Source of the DNA: a bacterium
GTDB lineage: Bacteria; Elusimicrobiota; Elusimicrobia; Elusimicrobiales; UBA9959
NCBI GenBank assembly: GCA_021811405.1
Contig: JAJZOZ010000003.1
Span: 1 to 59,319 of the forward strand
Direction: 5' to 3'
DNA length: 59,319 bases
Position numbers and translations under genes: made by a program
Notes under the pieces: model-generated
Seen by the model: only the letters and a program-made list of their open reading frames with translations
What the model was told of the DNA's origin: nothing
The model's database searches: none
In this document: positions 1 through 10,614 of the stretch, piece by piece
Position numbering within the stretch: position 1 is the stretch's first letter
Layout: each line of letters starts with the position of its first letter

Positions 1-637
1 CTATGTCCCTGAAGAGGCGGCCCAGCTGGGGGGTATCGATGTTATGCTTGGTCACGAAGTCGTCGGAGATGCCCTTGCCGGAGCCGCGCCGCTCCTCCAC
101 CGGGTTTCCCTTGATCCAGCCGCTGCCGTGGTCCCAGAGTATCAGCATGAACTTCTTGGCCGGGAAGCGGCGCTCCGCCCAGAGGACGAAATCCTTGACG
201 GAGGCCGGGTCGCCCATGTCCACGGCCGAGGCGGTGCTCAGCACGCGGGAGGCGATGTTCACGGTGTCCGTATCCCTGGAGACCAGCACGCGGGCCAGCC
301 TGTTGTTGGACCGCTGCCCTATCTCCACGACCACGTTCACCCCGGGCGTGGAGCCCACCTGCTCCATCTCGTTGAGGTCGGCCAGGCCGTCGCCCTCCAG
401 GTTGTTCTTGCCGTTGAGGAAGACCATCACGGTCCATTCCTTGACCGCGGCGGCCCCGGAGTCGTCGGCGGGGAAATCCACGGCGACCGGCGCCGGCGCG
501 GCCGCGCGCGGGGCGGCCAGCTCCTGGCGGGCGTTCTCGAGCGCGTCGCGGAAACCCTGGCCGGTGAAATCCTGGGCGTAGAGGCCCCCTCCAGGGATTA
601 TGAGAGCTGCGATAACTGCTTTGAGCACGGTTTTCAT
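1..637 (-). CDS. Clostripain-like cysteine protease (peptidase C11 family), N-terminal part, runs off the window edge
   Basis: Reverse frame from ATG at 637: MKTVLKAVIAALIIPGGGLYAQ (signal peptide)...EWTVMVFLNGKNNLEGDGLADLNEMEQVGS...VVEIGQRSNN...FMLILWDHGSGWIKG; typical C11 N-terminal pattern. No stop before position 1. Confidence 0.8.
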   Translation of the reverse strand, partial: MKTVLKAVIAALIIPGGGLYAQDFTGQGFRDALENARQELAAPRAAAPAPVAVDFPADDSGAAAVKEWTVMVFLNGKNNLEGDGLADLNEMEQVGSTPGVNVVVEIGQRSNNRLARVLVSRDTDTVNIASRVLSTASAVDMGDPASVKDFVLWAERRFPAKKFMLILWDHGSGWIKGNPVEERRGSGKGISDDFVTKHNIDTPQLGRLFRDI

Positions 638-753
638 AAGGCCTCCTTTGGATGAATCTCGCTGAGATGTTGTACCACCAGGGTTGACGAATGTCAAAGT
701 GCTAAGGACCCTGCCCCTACTGGGTCTTTGGTCCCATTCCCGGCCCGTTTCGG

Positions 754-759
754 TATAAT
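754..759 (+). promoter_or_regulatory. -10 box TATAAT 6 nt upstream of the alaX-like ATG (possible leaderless transcript)
   Basis: TATAAT-agaggt-ATG(766). Confidence 0.5.
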
Positions 760-765
760 AGAGGT

Positions 766-1198
766 ATGAAGGAATATTCCGAGCCCCGCATGCACACGGC
801 GGAGCACCTGCTGAACCAGACCATGGTCCGCATGTTCGGGCGCGGCCGGGCTTTCAGCTCGCATATAGAGCGTAAGCGGTCGAAGTGCGATTACCGCTTC
901 GACCGCGACCTCTCCGGCGAGGAGAAGGCGGAGCTGGAGCGTCGCGTGAACGAGGCGGTGCGCGCCGACCTGCCCGTCCGGGAGGAGTTCCTGTCCCCGG
1001 ACGAGGCCCGCAGGACGCTGGACCTCGGCCGCCTGCCGGAAGGCGCCGGGACGGATAAGGTGCGCGTAATAAGGATAGGCGATTACGACTCCTGCGCCTG
1101 CATAGGCCCTCACGTGCTTTCCACCGCGGAGATAGGGACATTCCGCATAATCTCCAGCAGCTTCGCCGAAGGCGTGCTGCGCATAAGGTTCAGGCTCG

Positions 1199-1218
<20 letters not shown>
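766..1218 (+). CDS. Stand-alone alanyl-tRNA editing (AlaX-like) domain protein
   Basis: HTAEHLL (HxxxH) and CACIGPHV motifs of the tRNA-editing domain; 150 aa. Confidence 0.8.
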
Positions 1219-2178
<960 letters not shown>

Positions 2179-2182
<4 letters not shown>

Positions 2183-3012
2183 GGATATTCATGGCGGGCG
2201 GCCTCGGCTTCGTGGGAAAGGCGGTGGCCGACAGGCTGGCCGCGCACGAACTTATCATACCCACCCGGGACCTGGGCAAGCTGAAGGCTTCCGGCCTTAA
2301 GGGGGAGTTCCCGCTTTTTTCCGACGACCTGGCGGCGCTGGTACGGTCCGTCTCCCCGGATGTGGTAGTCAACCTGCTGGGCATAATAAGGGAGACGCCC
2401 GGCTCCGCTTTCGGCCTGGTGCACGTGGAGTACACGCGGCGCCTGCTGGCGGGCGCCAAGGCCGCCGGGGCGAAGAAATTCATACAGATGTCGGCGCTGG
2501 GCGCCGCCCCGGACGCTGCGTCCGCCTACCACCGCACCAAGTTCGAGGGCGAGGAGCTGGTGCGCGCTTCCGGCCTTCCTTACGTCATCTTCAGGCCTTC
2601 CTATATTACGGGTCCCGGCCAGGGGCTGAGGGCCGAGCTCAGGAAGCTGGCGCGGCTGGCGCCCGTCTTCGCGGCGCCCTCGGACGCCCTGCTGGCCCCG
2701 GTGGCCGCGGGGACCGTGGCGGATTGTTTCGGCAGGGCCGCGGAGGACCCGGCCGTGAAGGACGAGACCTTCGAGCTGGGCGGGGAGGAGGTCATCAGCT
2801 TCAGGGAGCTGCTGGCCCGGGAGCTGGCGGCCGAAGGCGTCCGGCGGCCGGTCATCGGCCTGCCGCGCCGCCTGTTCTACCCGCTGCTGCCGCTCTTCGC
2901 CCTGTTCGACCCGCCGCCCATGACGCGCGAGCAGTACCTGATGACCGCCCGGCCCAACGTCCCCTCCGGCCGCCTGCGCGGCGTCCGCGACCTGCTCGGC
3001 CGCCACGCTTAG
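2179..3012 (+). CDS. NAD(P)-binding epimerase/NDUFA9-like short-chain dehydrogenase
   Basis: MRIFMAGGLGFVGKAV (GxxGxxG), SAYHRTKFEGEELVRASGLPYVIFRPSYITGPG; ATGA overlap with the previous CDS. Confidence 0.85.
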
Positions 3013-3076
3013 CGCGGGGCTGGCGTTCCGGGCCGGGGTCTGGTATGCTATATCCGGTTATTATAGGAGAACTTTT

Positions 3077-4096
3077 ATGAAGATCAAGTACCTGTTCATG
3101 GCCGCCGCGATCATAACGCCGGTCTATCTGCTCCTGGAGCCGGGCCCGGCCCGGCCGCCGGCGGACCTGCGGGACGCCGTTTCCGACGGGGCCTTCGGCG
3201 AGCTGAGCGGTTCCGGAGCGGCCTCGGCCGCGCCGGAGGTGCCGGCCCCGGAGACGGACCGCTCCTCGGCCAAGTCCATCTACGGCGACGACGACAGGCT
3301 GGACTATTACGAGGCGCCGGCGGACATGCGCGCGCTGGCCGATTCCGTGGTCTCGCTGTGGAACTCGCGCTGGGTGAGGGCGGACGGGGAGAAGGCGAAC
3401 CTCTTCACCGTACGCCTGGGGGCGGCCGAAAGCCTCTGTCCCGGGGAGAAGTTCGCCGACCAGCCCATAGGGGCTTTCTGTTCCGGCACCCTGGTGGGCG
3501 ACGATATCGTGATGACGGCCGGGCACTGCATCACGGACCAGGCGAAGTGCGACGCCACCAGGATGATCTTCGGCTTCTCGGTGCCGAGCGCGGGCGCGTA
3601 CCCGGCCTCCGTACCGCTGTCCGACGTCTATTCCTGCAAGTCCATCATCAAGCGCGACCTGGACACGCACCCCGGCTTCTTCGCCAGCGTCTTCAACGGC
3701 GGGCCCGGCCCGGATTTCGCGCTGGTGAGGCTGGACCGCAAAGTGGCCGGCCGCAGGCCGCTGCCCATACACAGGGGCGCGAAGCCCTCCGCCGGCGACC
3801 CGCTGTTCGTGATCGGCCACCCGGTGGGCCTGCCGGTCAAGGTGGCCGGCAACGCCAAAGTGCGCGACGCCTCCCCTAAGTATTTCTTCAAGGCGGACCT
3901 GGACACCTTCGGCGGCAACTCGGGCAGCGCGGTCTTCAACGCCCGCACCAGGCAGATAGAGGGCATACTGGTGCGCGGCGACACGGACTTCAAGCCTTCG
4001 CCGGCCGGCTGCAACGTGGCTGCCGTGATGCCGCAGGACGGCGGCAAGGGGGAGGCCGTCACCAAGATCTCGGTGCTGGAGAAGTATATACCTTAA
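3077..4096 (+). CDS. Secreted trypsin-like serine protease (glutamyl-endopeptidase/S1B-like)
   Basis: Signal-like N-terminus; CSGTLVGDDIVMTAGHC (His), DFALVRLDR (Asp), TFGGNSGSAVFN (Ser). Confidence 0.85.
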   Translation: MKIKYLFMAAAIITPVYLLLEPGPARPPADLRDAVSDGAFGELSGSGAASAAPEVPAPETDRSSAKSIYGDDDRLDYYEAPADMRALADSVVSLWNSRWVRADGEKANLFTVRLGAAESLCPGEKFADQPIGAFCSGTLVGDDIVMTAGHCITDQAKCDATRMIFGFSVPSAGAYPASVPLSDVYSCKSIIKRDLDTHPGFFASVFNGGPGPDFALVRLDRKVAGRRPLPIHRGAKPSAGDPLFVIGHPVGLPVKVAGNAKVRDASPKYFFKADLDTFGGNSGSAVFNARTRQIEGILVRGDTDFKPSPAGCNVAAVMPQDGGKGEAVTKISVLEKYIP

Positions 4097-4120
4097 AAAG
4101 GCAAGCCGCGCAGCGGCCGC

Positions 4121-4150
4121 AGGCCGCCGGGTCAGCCCGGCGGCCTTTTT
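4121..4150 (+). terminator. Rho-independent terminator
   Basis: GGCCGCCGGG tcag CCCGGCGGCC TTTTT, perfect 10-bp stem. Confidence 0.88.
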
Positions 4151-4203
4151 CCTGCCTGGGAAATAGGGCCTACGGCCGGCCGGGACCAAAGGGAAAAATT
4201 TTA

Positions 4204-4232
4204 TTGACTTTGCTCAATTGATTTTGCACAAT
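4204..4232 (+). promoter_or_regulatory. Sigma70-type promoter for the trypsin-like gene
   Basis: TTGACT - N17 - CACAAT in an AT-rich patch directly upstream of the 4277 CDS. Confidence 0.65.
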
Positions 4233-4276
4233 TCCTGTTAGTTGTAAAACCTTTCGGCTGCAGAAGGAGCGACCAG

Positions 4277-5131
4277 ATGATGAAGACGATAGCGGCGGCG
4301 GTCCTGGCCCTGTCCATGACGCCCGCCAACGCGGCGAACATTACCTTTGACAACGCGGGCAGGAACGTGCTGCCCGCCGTGCGCGGGATGGAGATGCCTT
4401 CCCGCCCCGCCCCGGTGCTCGTGGCGGCCAGCGCCTCCGAGCGCTTCGGCTCCGAGAAGATAGTGGGCGGCATGGAAGCGTCCAAGGGCGAATTCCCCTT
4501 CATCGTCTCCCTGCAGGCCGGCTACTACGGCCACTTCTGCGGCGGCTCGCTGATCAGGAAGAACTGGGTGCTCACCGCGGCGCACTGCGTCGAGGGCGGC
4601 TACCTTAAGAGCGTCAAGATCGGCCTCTTCAACCAGGGCGACACCGCCGGCGTCGAGAACTTCACCGTGGCCGAGGTGGTCAAGAACCCGGGCTGGGACT
4701 CCAACACGATGGTCAACGACTTCGCGCTGATACGCCTGAACGGCGAGTCCAAGTACGCTCCGGTGAAGCTCAACTCGGCCGAGATAGCCGAGGGCACCGT
4801 CTTCACGACCGCCGGCTGGGGCACCACCAGCGAGAGCGGCAGCGTCTCCAAGAAGCTGCTGAAGGTCTCCGTTCCTTTCGTGAACAGGACCGAGTGCGAC
4901 GCCGCCTACCCGGGCAGCCTCGCCGACAGCATGATCTGCGCAGGCTACAAAGAGGGCGGCAAGGACTCCTGCCAGGGCGACAGCGGCGGCCCGCTGCTGA
5001 TGGGCTCCGGCTCCTCCCGCGTGCTCGCCGGCGTGGTGAGCTGGGGCGAGGGCTGCGCCCGCCCCAACAAGTACGGCGTCTACTCCAAGGTGAGCGGCGC
5101 CTACGACTGGATAAACAGCGTCGCGAAGTAA
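4277..5131 (+). CDS. Secreted trypsin (chymotrypsin-fold S1A) zymogen
   Basis: Signal peptide + propeptide, FGSEK|IVGG activation site, LTAAHC, DFALIRL, KDSCQGDSGGP (Asp189/Ser195), SWGEGCARPNKYGVYSKV. Confidence 0.95.
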   Translation: MMKTIAAAVLALSMTPANAANITFDNAGRNVLPAVRGMEMPSRPAPVLVAASASERFGSEKIVGGMEASKGEFPFIVSLQAGYYGHFCGGSLIRKNWVLTAAHCVEGGYLKSVKIGLFNQGDTAGVENFTVAEVVKNPGWDSNTMVNDFALIRLNGESKYAPVKLNSAEIAEGTVFTTAGWGTTSESGSVSKKLLKVSVPFVNRTECDAAYPGSLADSMICAGYKEGGKDSCQGDSGGPLLMGSGSSRVLAGVVSWGEGCARPNKYGVYSKVSGAYDWINSVAK

Positions 5132-5150
5132 GCGGGACGCTTTCCGCGGA

Positions 5151-5181
5151 AAGGCCCGGCGCGAGCCGGGCCTTTTCTTTT
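5151..5181 (+). terminator. Rho-independent terminator
   Basis: AAGGCCCGGC gcga GCCGGGCCTT TTCTTTT. Confidence 0.88.
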
Positions 5182-5221
5182 GCGGGTCTTTGTGTTAGAC
5201 TTTAGCTATCCGGGAGGCAAT

Positions 5222-5761
5222 ATGAAATCAGCCAGGTATCTTTTTGCGGCGGTCTTCCTTTTCTCCGGCGTCTGCCGGCTTTCGGCCGACGAGGTCTCCG
5301 ACTCCGCCCGCGGGGCGGTAAAGGAGGCGGAGGCCAAGATACAGGCCGAGGTGGTCGCGCCCATACTGGGCCCGGGCAGGGCCTACGCCTTCCTGGAGGC
5401 CGAGGCCATAGTCAAGGTGACCAACGACGAGGTCACCAAGTCCGGGGTGGGCAAGACCAGGAAGTCCCGGAAGGCGGGCGAGGCCGAGAAAGGGGAGCAG
5501 GACGAGGCCGGCAGCATGCAGGAGCAGTCGGCGCGGCAGGAGAAGAACAGCTCGGAGAAGAAGAAACACGTTTCGCTGGAGCTCAGGAAGATGAAGCTGC
5601 GGGTGCTCTACGACAGCGCCTCGGTGGGGAAGCCCGCGCTGGAGGCCCTTAAGGCCGCCCTGCTGGGCCTGTATGCCGACAAGCTGGAGGCCGGGGACAT
5701 CGTCTTCGTGCCGGCGCCATTCTACCGCGGGAATTCCAATCCGGAGGCTTCGGCAGGGTAG
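5222..5761 (+). CDS. Secreted protein with FliF/YscJ-like segments (hypothetical)
   Basis: Signal peptide; VVAPILGPGRAYAFLEAEAIV and LRVLYDSASVGKPALEALKAALLGLYADKLEAGDIVFVPAPF resemble the FliF periplasmic region; charged linker. Confidence 0.55.
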   Translation: MKSARYLFAAVFLFSGVCRLSADEVSDSARGAVKEAEAKIQAEVVAPILGPGRAYAFLEAEAIVKVTNDEVTKSGVGKTRKSRKAGEAEKGEQDEAGSMQEQSARQEKNSSEKKKHVSLELRKMKLRVLYDSASVGKPALEALKAALLGLYADKLEAGDIVFVPAPFYRGNSNPEASAG

Positions 5762-5782
5762 CGCTGAAAGCAGCCTTCGGCA

Positions 5783-5814
5783 AGGCCGCCGGTCCACCGG
5801 CGGTCTTTTCTTTT
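5783..5814 (+). terminator. Rho-independent terminator
   Basis: GCCGCCGGT cc ACCGGCGGT CTTTTCTTTT. Confidence 0.82.
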
Positions 5815-5864
5815 GGGGCGGCCTGTATTGCCGGCCGGTCCGGTTTATTGATATCATTATCTAT

Positions 5865-6242
5865 ATGATTTCGAATTTTATCCTTTATGTCCGCGACCAG
5901 GCGAAAAGCCGCGAATTCTACGCCATTACTCTGGGCATGTCCCCGAGGCTGGACGTACCGGGGATGACCGAGTTCCAGCTTTCCGCGGGCTGCGTGCTGG
6001 GGCTGATGCCGGAGAAGGGCATAAAGCGCCTGCTGCCGGGCCTGCCGGACCCGGAGGCTGCCAGCGGGACGCCCAGGGCGGAGGTCTACCTGACGGTGGG
6101 CGATCCCGCGGCGTACCATGCCAGGGCCCTGGCGGCCGGGGCCCGGGAGCTGAGCCCGCTGGCGCCCAGGGACTGGGGGGACAAGGCGGCCTACAGCCTG
6201 GACCCGGACGGCCACGTGCTGGCCTTCGCGGCCCGCCAGTAG
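5865..6242 (+). CDS. Glyoxalase/VOC superfamily protein
   Basis: NFILYVRDQAKSREFYAITLGMSPRL...YSLDPDGHVLAFA; TATCAT-N7-ATG just upstream. Confidence 0.78.
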   Translation: MISNFILYVRDQAKSREFYAITLGMSPRLDVPGMTEFQLSAGCVLGLMPEKGIKRLLPGLPDPEAASGTPRAEVYLTVGDPAAYHARALAAGARELSPLAPRDWGDKAAYSLDPDGHVLAFAARQ

Positions 6243-6249
6243 AAAGCGC

Positions 6250-6278
6250 TTTACACCTCCGGCGAGTTTTGTTATAAT
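6250..6278 (+). promoter_or_regulatory. Strong sigma70-type promoter of the ribosomal protein operon
   Basis: TTTACA - N17 - TATAAT, about 280 nt upstream of rplC. Confidence 0.75.
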
Positions 6279-6555
6279 TATCCTGTAGTTGATCGCGGCT
6301 GCGCCGCGGTTTCTTTGAAAAGAAGTTTTTATTATTACGCCGCCGCGTTCTACGGAATACGGGCGGCGGCCCTATAGACGGAGCGGCCTTGATTCCCTCC
6401 GCCTGCGGGCTAATCATAGAAACGAGACATAAAGCAGTGCCATAACCGGAGCCGAAAGGTCCCGGCGCGGTTCGTTCGTCGTCTTCCGGAAACCGGGAGC
6501 ACCGGCGTCGTCGCCGGTCTTCCCGACGTGAAGGCCAAGCAAGGAGCGCAGAACT

Positions 6556-7344
6556 ATGACAGAAGAGAACAAAGAGAACACGGCCCCCGAGGCGAAGCCC
6601 GAGGTCCAGCAGCTTCCCCCGGCGCATAAATTTCTGATCGGCGAGAAGATGGGCATGACCCAGGTCTTCGACGCCGCCGGCAACCTGCACGCGGTCACCG
6701 TCGTGAAGGCCGGCCCCTGCCGCGTGGCCTACACCCGCACGCAGGAAAAGGACGGCTACCAGGCCGTCTGTCTCGGCTTCGGCCACAAGAAGGAAAAGAA
6801 CTCCCTCAAGGCCGAGCTCGGCCTCGCCAAGAAGCTCGGCACGCCGGCCCTGAAGTACCTCAAGGAATTCCGCGTGGCCGACCTCGCCGGCGCCGCCCAG
6901 GGCCAGACGGCCGGGGTGGAGCGCTTCGCCGAGGGCGAGTGGGTGGACCTGCAGGGCGTCTCCAAGGGCCACGGCTGGGCCGGCGCGATGAAGCGCCACA
7001 ACTTCCGCGGCCAGCCCGCCAGCCACGGCGCCAGCGACCGCGAGCGCGCCCCGGGTTCCCTCGGTTCCCGCCGCTCCCTGGGCCGCGTGCTCCCCGGCCA
7101 GCGCATGGCCGGCCACTGGGGCGTAGAGACCGTCTCCGTGCAGAAGGTGAAGATCATAAAAGTGATCCCCGAGGAGAACCTGATCCTCGTGAACAGCGGC
7201 ATCCCCGGCGCCGCCGGCAGCATCGTGCACATCACTCTGACCAACAAGCGCGTCCCCAAGCCGGTGGTTGCCGCAGCCAAGGCCAAGGGCAAGAAGGACG
7301 CCAAGCCCGCCGCCAAGAAGCCGGCCGCGCCGGCCAAGAAATAA
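6556..7344 (+). CDS. rplC: 50S ribosomal protein L3
   Basis: LIGEKMGMTQVFD..., KGHGWAGAMKRHNFRGQPASHGAS; extended acidic N-terminus and K/A-rich C-terminus. Confidence 0.97.
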   Translation: MTEENKENTAPEAKPEVQQLPPAHKFLIGEKMGMTQVFDAAGNLHAVTVVKAGPCRVAYTRTQEKDGYQAVCLGFGHKKEKNSLKAELGLAKKLGTPALKYLKEFRVADLAGAAQGQTAGVERFAEGEWVDLQGVSKGHGWAGAMKRHNFRGQPASHGASDRERAPGSLGSRRSLGRVLPGQRMAGHWGVETVSVQKVKIIKVIPEENLILVNSGIPGAAGSIVHITLTNKRVPKPVVAAAKAKGKKDAKPAAKKPAAPAKK

Positions 7345-7362
7345 GGCCAGGGAGGAACTAAC

Positions 7363-7989
7363 ATGGAAACCAAGCTCTTCGACCTGAAAGGACAGGAAGT
7401 CGGCAAGTTCAGCCTGCCGGCCGAGATATTCTCCGCCAAGCCGGACGCCCACTTCATCCACGAAGTGGTGAAGTACTACCTCGCCAACAAGCACCGCGGC
7501 ACCGCCTGCACCAAGACCCGCTCCGAGATCTCCGGCGGCGGCAAGAAGCCCTGGAAGCAGAAGGGCACCGGCCGCGCCCGCGCCGGCTCCACCCGCTCCC
7601 CGCTCTGGCGCAAGGGCGGCGTGGTGTTCGGCCCGAAGCCCCGCTCTTTCCGCCAGTACCTGCCGCAGCAGAAGCTGCGCCAGGCCCTGCTCGAGGCCCT
7701 CTCCTCCCGCGCCGCCGACGGCGCCGTGGTGGTCATAGAGAACCTGGCCCTCGAAGCCGCCAAGACCAAGTCGCTGAACGCGCTGCGCAAGGGCCTCGGC
7801 GCGAAGAACGTGCTGTTCGTCACCGACAAGATGGACAAGAACTTCCGCGTGGCCGCCAAGAACCTGCCCGACTTCGGGTGGTGCCTGGCGCAGAACCTGA
7901 ACGCCTACGAGGCGATGCGGAACTCCAAGCTGGTTTTCACCGCCGCCGGCCTGAAGGTCCTGGCCGACAGCGTCAAGGAGGCAAAATGA
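7363..7989 (+). CDS. rplD: 50S ribosomal protein L4
   Basis: GTACTKTRSEISGGGKKPWKQKGTGRARAGSTRSPLWRKGGVVFGPKPR. Confidence 0.97.
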   Translation: METKLFDLKGQEVGKFSLPAEIFSAKPDAHFIHEVVKYYLANKHRGTACTKTRSEISGGGKKPWKQKGTGRARAGSTRSPLWRKGGVVFGPKPRSFRQYLPQQKLRQALLEALSSRAADGAVVVIENLALEAAKTKSLNALRKGLGAKNVLFVTDKMDKNFRVAAKNLPDFGWCLAQNLNAYEAMRNSKLVFTAAGLKVLADSVKEAK

Positions 7990-8276
7990 ACTTTACCGAA
8001 GTGCTGATAGCCCCCATCCTCAGCGAGAAGAGCGTTATCACGAAGGACGAGCAGAACCGCTACACCTTCCGCGTCAACCCGAAGGCCACCAAGCCCGAGA
8101 TCAAGAAGGCCGTTGAGACCCTTTTCAAGGTGAAGGTCTCGACGGTGCGCACCGCGATGCTCCCGGGCAAGCTGCACCGCGTCGGCCGCTACGAGGGCTA
8201 CCGCTCCGACTGGAAGAAGGCGATAGTCACGGTCAAGGCCGGACAGAAGATAGACATGACGGACCTGCCGAAGTAA
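7986..8276 (+). CDS. rplW: 50S ribosomal protein L23
   Basis: MNFTEVLIAPILSEKSVITKDEQNRYTFRVNPKATKPEIKKAVETLFKVKV; operon position. Confidence 0.96.
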   Translation: MNFTEVLIAPILSEKSVITKDEQNRYTFRVNPKATKPEIKKAVETLFKVKVSTVRTAMLPGKLHRVGRYEGYRSDWKKAIVTVKAGQKIDMTDLPK

Positions 8277-8308
8277 GGCCGGCCGGAGAAAAATAGGAAG
8301 AGAAAGAT

Positions 8309-9148
8309 ATGCCTATAAAATCATACAGACCCTACACCCCCTCGAGGCGCACGATGCAGATGGCCGATTACTCGGACATCACCAAGCTCGAGCCCGAGAA
8401 GCGGCTGGCGACCGGCCTGCGCAAGCACGGCGGCCGCAACAACACCGGCATGGTCATGGTCCGCCACCACGGCGGCGGCCACCGCCGGCGCTACCGCGTG
8501 ATAGATTTCAAGCGCGAGAAGTTCGGCGTGCCCGCGAAGGTCACGGCGATCGAGTACGACCCCAACCGCAACGCCCGCATAGCCCTGCTGGTCTACGCGG
8601 ACGGCGACAAGCGCTACATCCCGGCCCCGCTGGGCTTAGGCGTGGGCGCCGTCGTGATGAGCGGCCCGAAGGCCGAGATCAAGATGGGCAACGCGCTGCC
8701 GATGGCCAGCATCCCCGACGGTACCTTCATCCACGCCATCGAGATGATCCCCGGCAAGGGCGCTCAGTTCGTGCGCGCGGCCGGCACCCAGGCGCAGCTG
8801 ATGGCCAAGGAGGGCGACTACGCCCTCGTCAAGATGCCGTCCGGCGAGATCCGCAAGGTGCTCAAGAACTGCATGGCCACGATCGGCCAGGTGGGCAACA
8901 TCGAGCACAACACGATCACCCTCGGCAAGGCGGGCCGCAAGCGCCACCTGGGCATCCGCCCGACGGTGCGCGGCGCCGCGATGAACGCCGTGGACCACCC
9001 GCTCGGCGGCGGCCGCGGCCATTCCAAGGGCAACAACGTGCCCCGCTCCCCCTGGAACCAGCCTTCCAAGGGCTTCAAGACGAGGACCAAGTCCAAGATC
9101 TGGAGCTGGATGATAGTGCAGGACCGCCGCAAGTCGACGGCCGCGTAA
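8309..9148 (+). CDS. rplB: 50S ribosomal protein L2
   Basis: [28 protein letters not shown]...[18 protein letters not shown]. Confidence 0.98.
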   Translation: MPIKSYRPYTPSRRTMQMADYSDITKLEPEKRLATGLRKHGGRNNTGMVMVRHHGGGHRRRYRVIDFKREKFGVPAKVTAIEYDPNRNARIALLVYADGDKRYIPAPLGLGVGAVVMSGPKAEIKMGNALPMASIPDGTFIHAIEMIPGKGAQFVRAAGTQAQLMAKEGDYALVKMPSGEIRKVLKNCMATIGQVGNIEHNTITLGKAGRKRHLGIRPTVRGAAMNAVDHPLGGGRGHSKGNNVPRSPWNQPSKGFKTRTKSKIWSWMIVQDRRKSTAA

Positions 9149-9163
9149 CGGAGGAAATGAGAA

Positions 9164-9451
9164 ATGAGCAGATCTTCTAAAAAAGGCCCCTACGTGGACC
9201 AGAAGCTCCTGGCAAAGGTCCAGGCCGCCGCGCAGAGCGGCGCGAAGACGCAGATCAAGACCTGGTCCCGCGCCTGCACGATAACCCCCGACTTCGTCGG
9301 GCAGACGCTGCTGGTGCACAACGGCCGCAAGTTCCTGCCGGTCTACGTCACCGAGCGCATGGTAGGCCACAAGCTGGGCGAGTTCTCGTTCCCGCGGCTG
9401 TTCAAGGGCCACGGCGCCTCGCATACCAAGGAAGCGAACGCCCTGACCTAA
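9164..9451 (+). CDS. rpsS: 30S ribosomal protein S19
   Basis: [16 protein letters not shown]...[29 protein letters not shown]. Confidence 0.98.
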   Translation: MSRSSKKGPYVDQKLLAKVQAAAQSGAKTQIKTWSRACTITPDFVGQTLLVHNGRKFLPVYVTERMVGHKLGEFSFPRLFKGHGASHTKEANALT

Positions 9452-9482
9452 GGGACGACAGCCTAATTAACGGAGAGATATT

Positions 9483-9851
9483 ATGGACGCTAAATGCCAT
9501 CTTAAATACCAGCGCTACGGCCGCCGCAAGGTAGCCCAGCTGCTAGACCAGGTGAGGGGCAAGTCCCTTTACGAGGCCCAGTACATCCTGGCCGCCCTCC
9601 CGAGGCGGGCCACCGACGTCGTCGGCAAGGCCATCAAGTCCGCGGGCGCCAACCTGTCGGTCAAGCTCGGCAGGAAGCTGGACCTCAAGCAGGTCTGGGT
9701 CACCGAGTGCTTCTCCGACCAGGGGCCGATGAAGTTCCTGCGCCGCGTGCAGCCCGGCCCGCAGGGCCGCGCGATGCCGTTCAAGCGCAAGATGTGCCAC
9801 ATCAGCGTGGTCGTCTCCGACACGAAGAAGAAGTCCAAGGAGAGCAACTAA
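9483..9851 (+). CDS. rplV: 50S ribosomal protein L22
   Basis: Operon position; GRRKVAQLLDQVRGKSLYEAQYIL...RRVQPGPQGRAMPFKRKMCHISVVVSD. Confidence 0.95.
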   Translation: MDAKCHLKYQRYGRRKVAQLLDQVRGKSLYEAQYILAALPRRATDVVGKAIKSAGANLSVKLGRKLDLKQVWVTECFSDQGPMKFLRRVQPGPQGRAMPFKRKMCHISVVVSDTKKKSKESN

Positions 9852-9852
9852 T

Positions 9853-10590
9853 ATGGGTCAGAAAATACATCCCAAGGGCCTCAGGCTCGGCTATATCCAG
9901 GACTGGCAGTCCCGCTGGTTCTCGCCCAAGAAGATGCCCGAGCTGATCCGCGAGGACTTCGAGATCCGGCACATGGTGGCCGAGCGCTTCGCCACCGCCT
10001 CCGTCAGCACGGTGGACATAGAGCGCGCCGGCGCGTACCTGAAGGTCACGATCCACACCGCCCGCCCGGGCGTGGTGATCGGCCGCAAGGGCGCCGACAT
10101 CGAGGCCCTGAAGAAGGCCGTCGAGCGCCTGACCCGCCGCAAGGTCTTCATCAACGTCTCCGAGATCAAGATCCCCGAGCTCGACGCCCACCTTGTCGGG
10201 CAGAGCGTCGCCCAGCAGCTCGAGAAGCGCATCAGCTTCAAGCGCGCGATCAAGCGCGCGATGGAGCGCACGATGAGCTCCGGCGCCCTGGGCATAAAGG
10301 TGATGGCCTCCGGCCGCCTCGGCGGCGCCGAGATCGCCCGCCGCGAGTGGTACCGCAAGGGCCGCGTGCCGCTGCAGACGATATCGGCCGACATCGATTA
10401 CGGTCTCACCGAGGCTCACACCTCGATGGGCAAGATCGGCATAAAGGTCTGGATCTTCAAGAAGCTGTTCTTCGCGAAGACGCCCCGCGAGCTGCGCGAG
10501 CAGCTGATGAAGCTGGAGGCCGAGAACCCCAGCGAGGTCCCGGTGATGGACGAGGCCGCTGCCGCGCGCCGCGAGCAGCCGTCCGCCTGA
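9853..10590 (+). CDS. rpsC: 30S ribosomal protein S3
   Basis: MGQKIHPKGLRLGYIQDWQSRWF..., KH domain GVVIGRKGADIEAL. Confidence 0.98.
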   Translation: MGQKIHPKGLRLGYIQDWQSRWFSPKKMPELIREDFEIRHMVAERFATASVSTVDIERAGAYLKVTIHTARPGVVIGRKGADIEALKKAVERLTRRKVFINVSEIKIPELDAHLVGQSVAQQLEKRISFKRAIKRAMERTMSSGALGIKVMASGRLGGAEIARREWYRKGRVPLQTISADIDYGLTEAHTSMGKIGIKVWIFKKLFFAKTPRELREQLMKLEAENPSEVPVMDEAAAARREQPSA

Positions 10591-10614
10591 GAGCTTTAGC
10601 CAAGGAGCATAACC

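Noticed and set aside
5926-7494. 522-aa minus-strand ORF antisense to VOC/rplC/rplD
   Set aside because: Low-complexity shadow of confident plus-strand genes.
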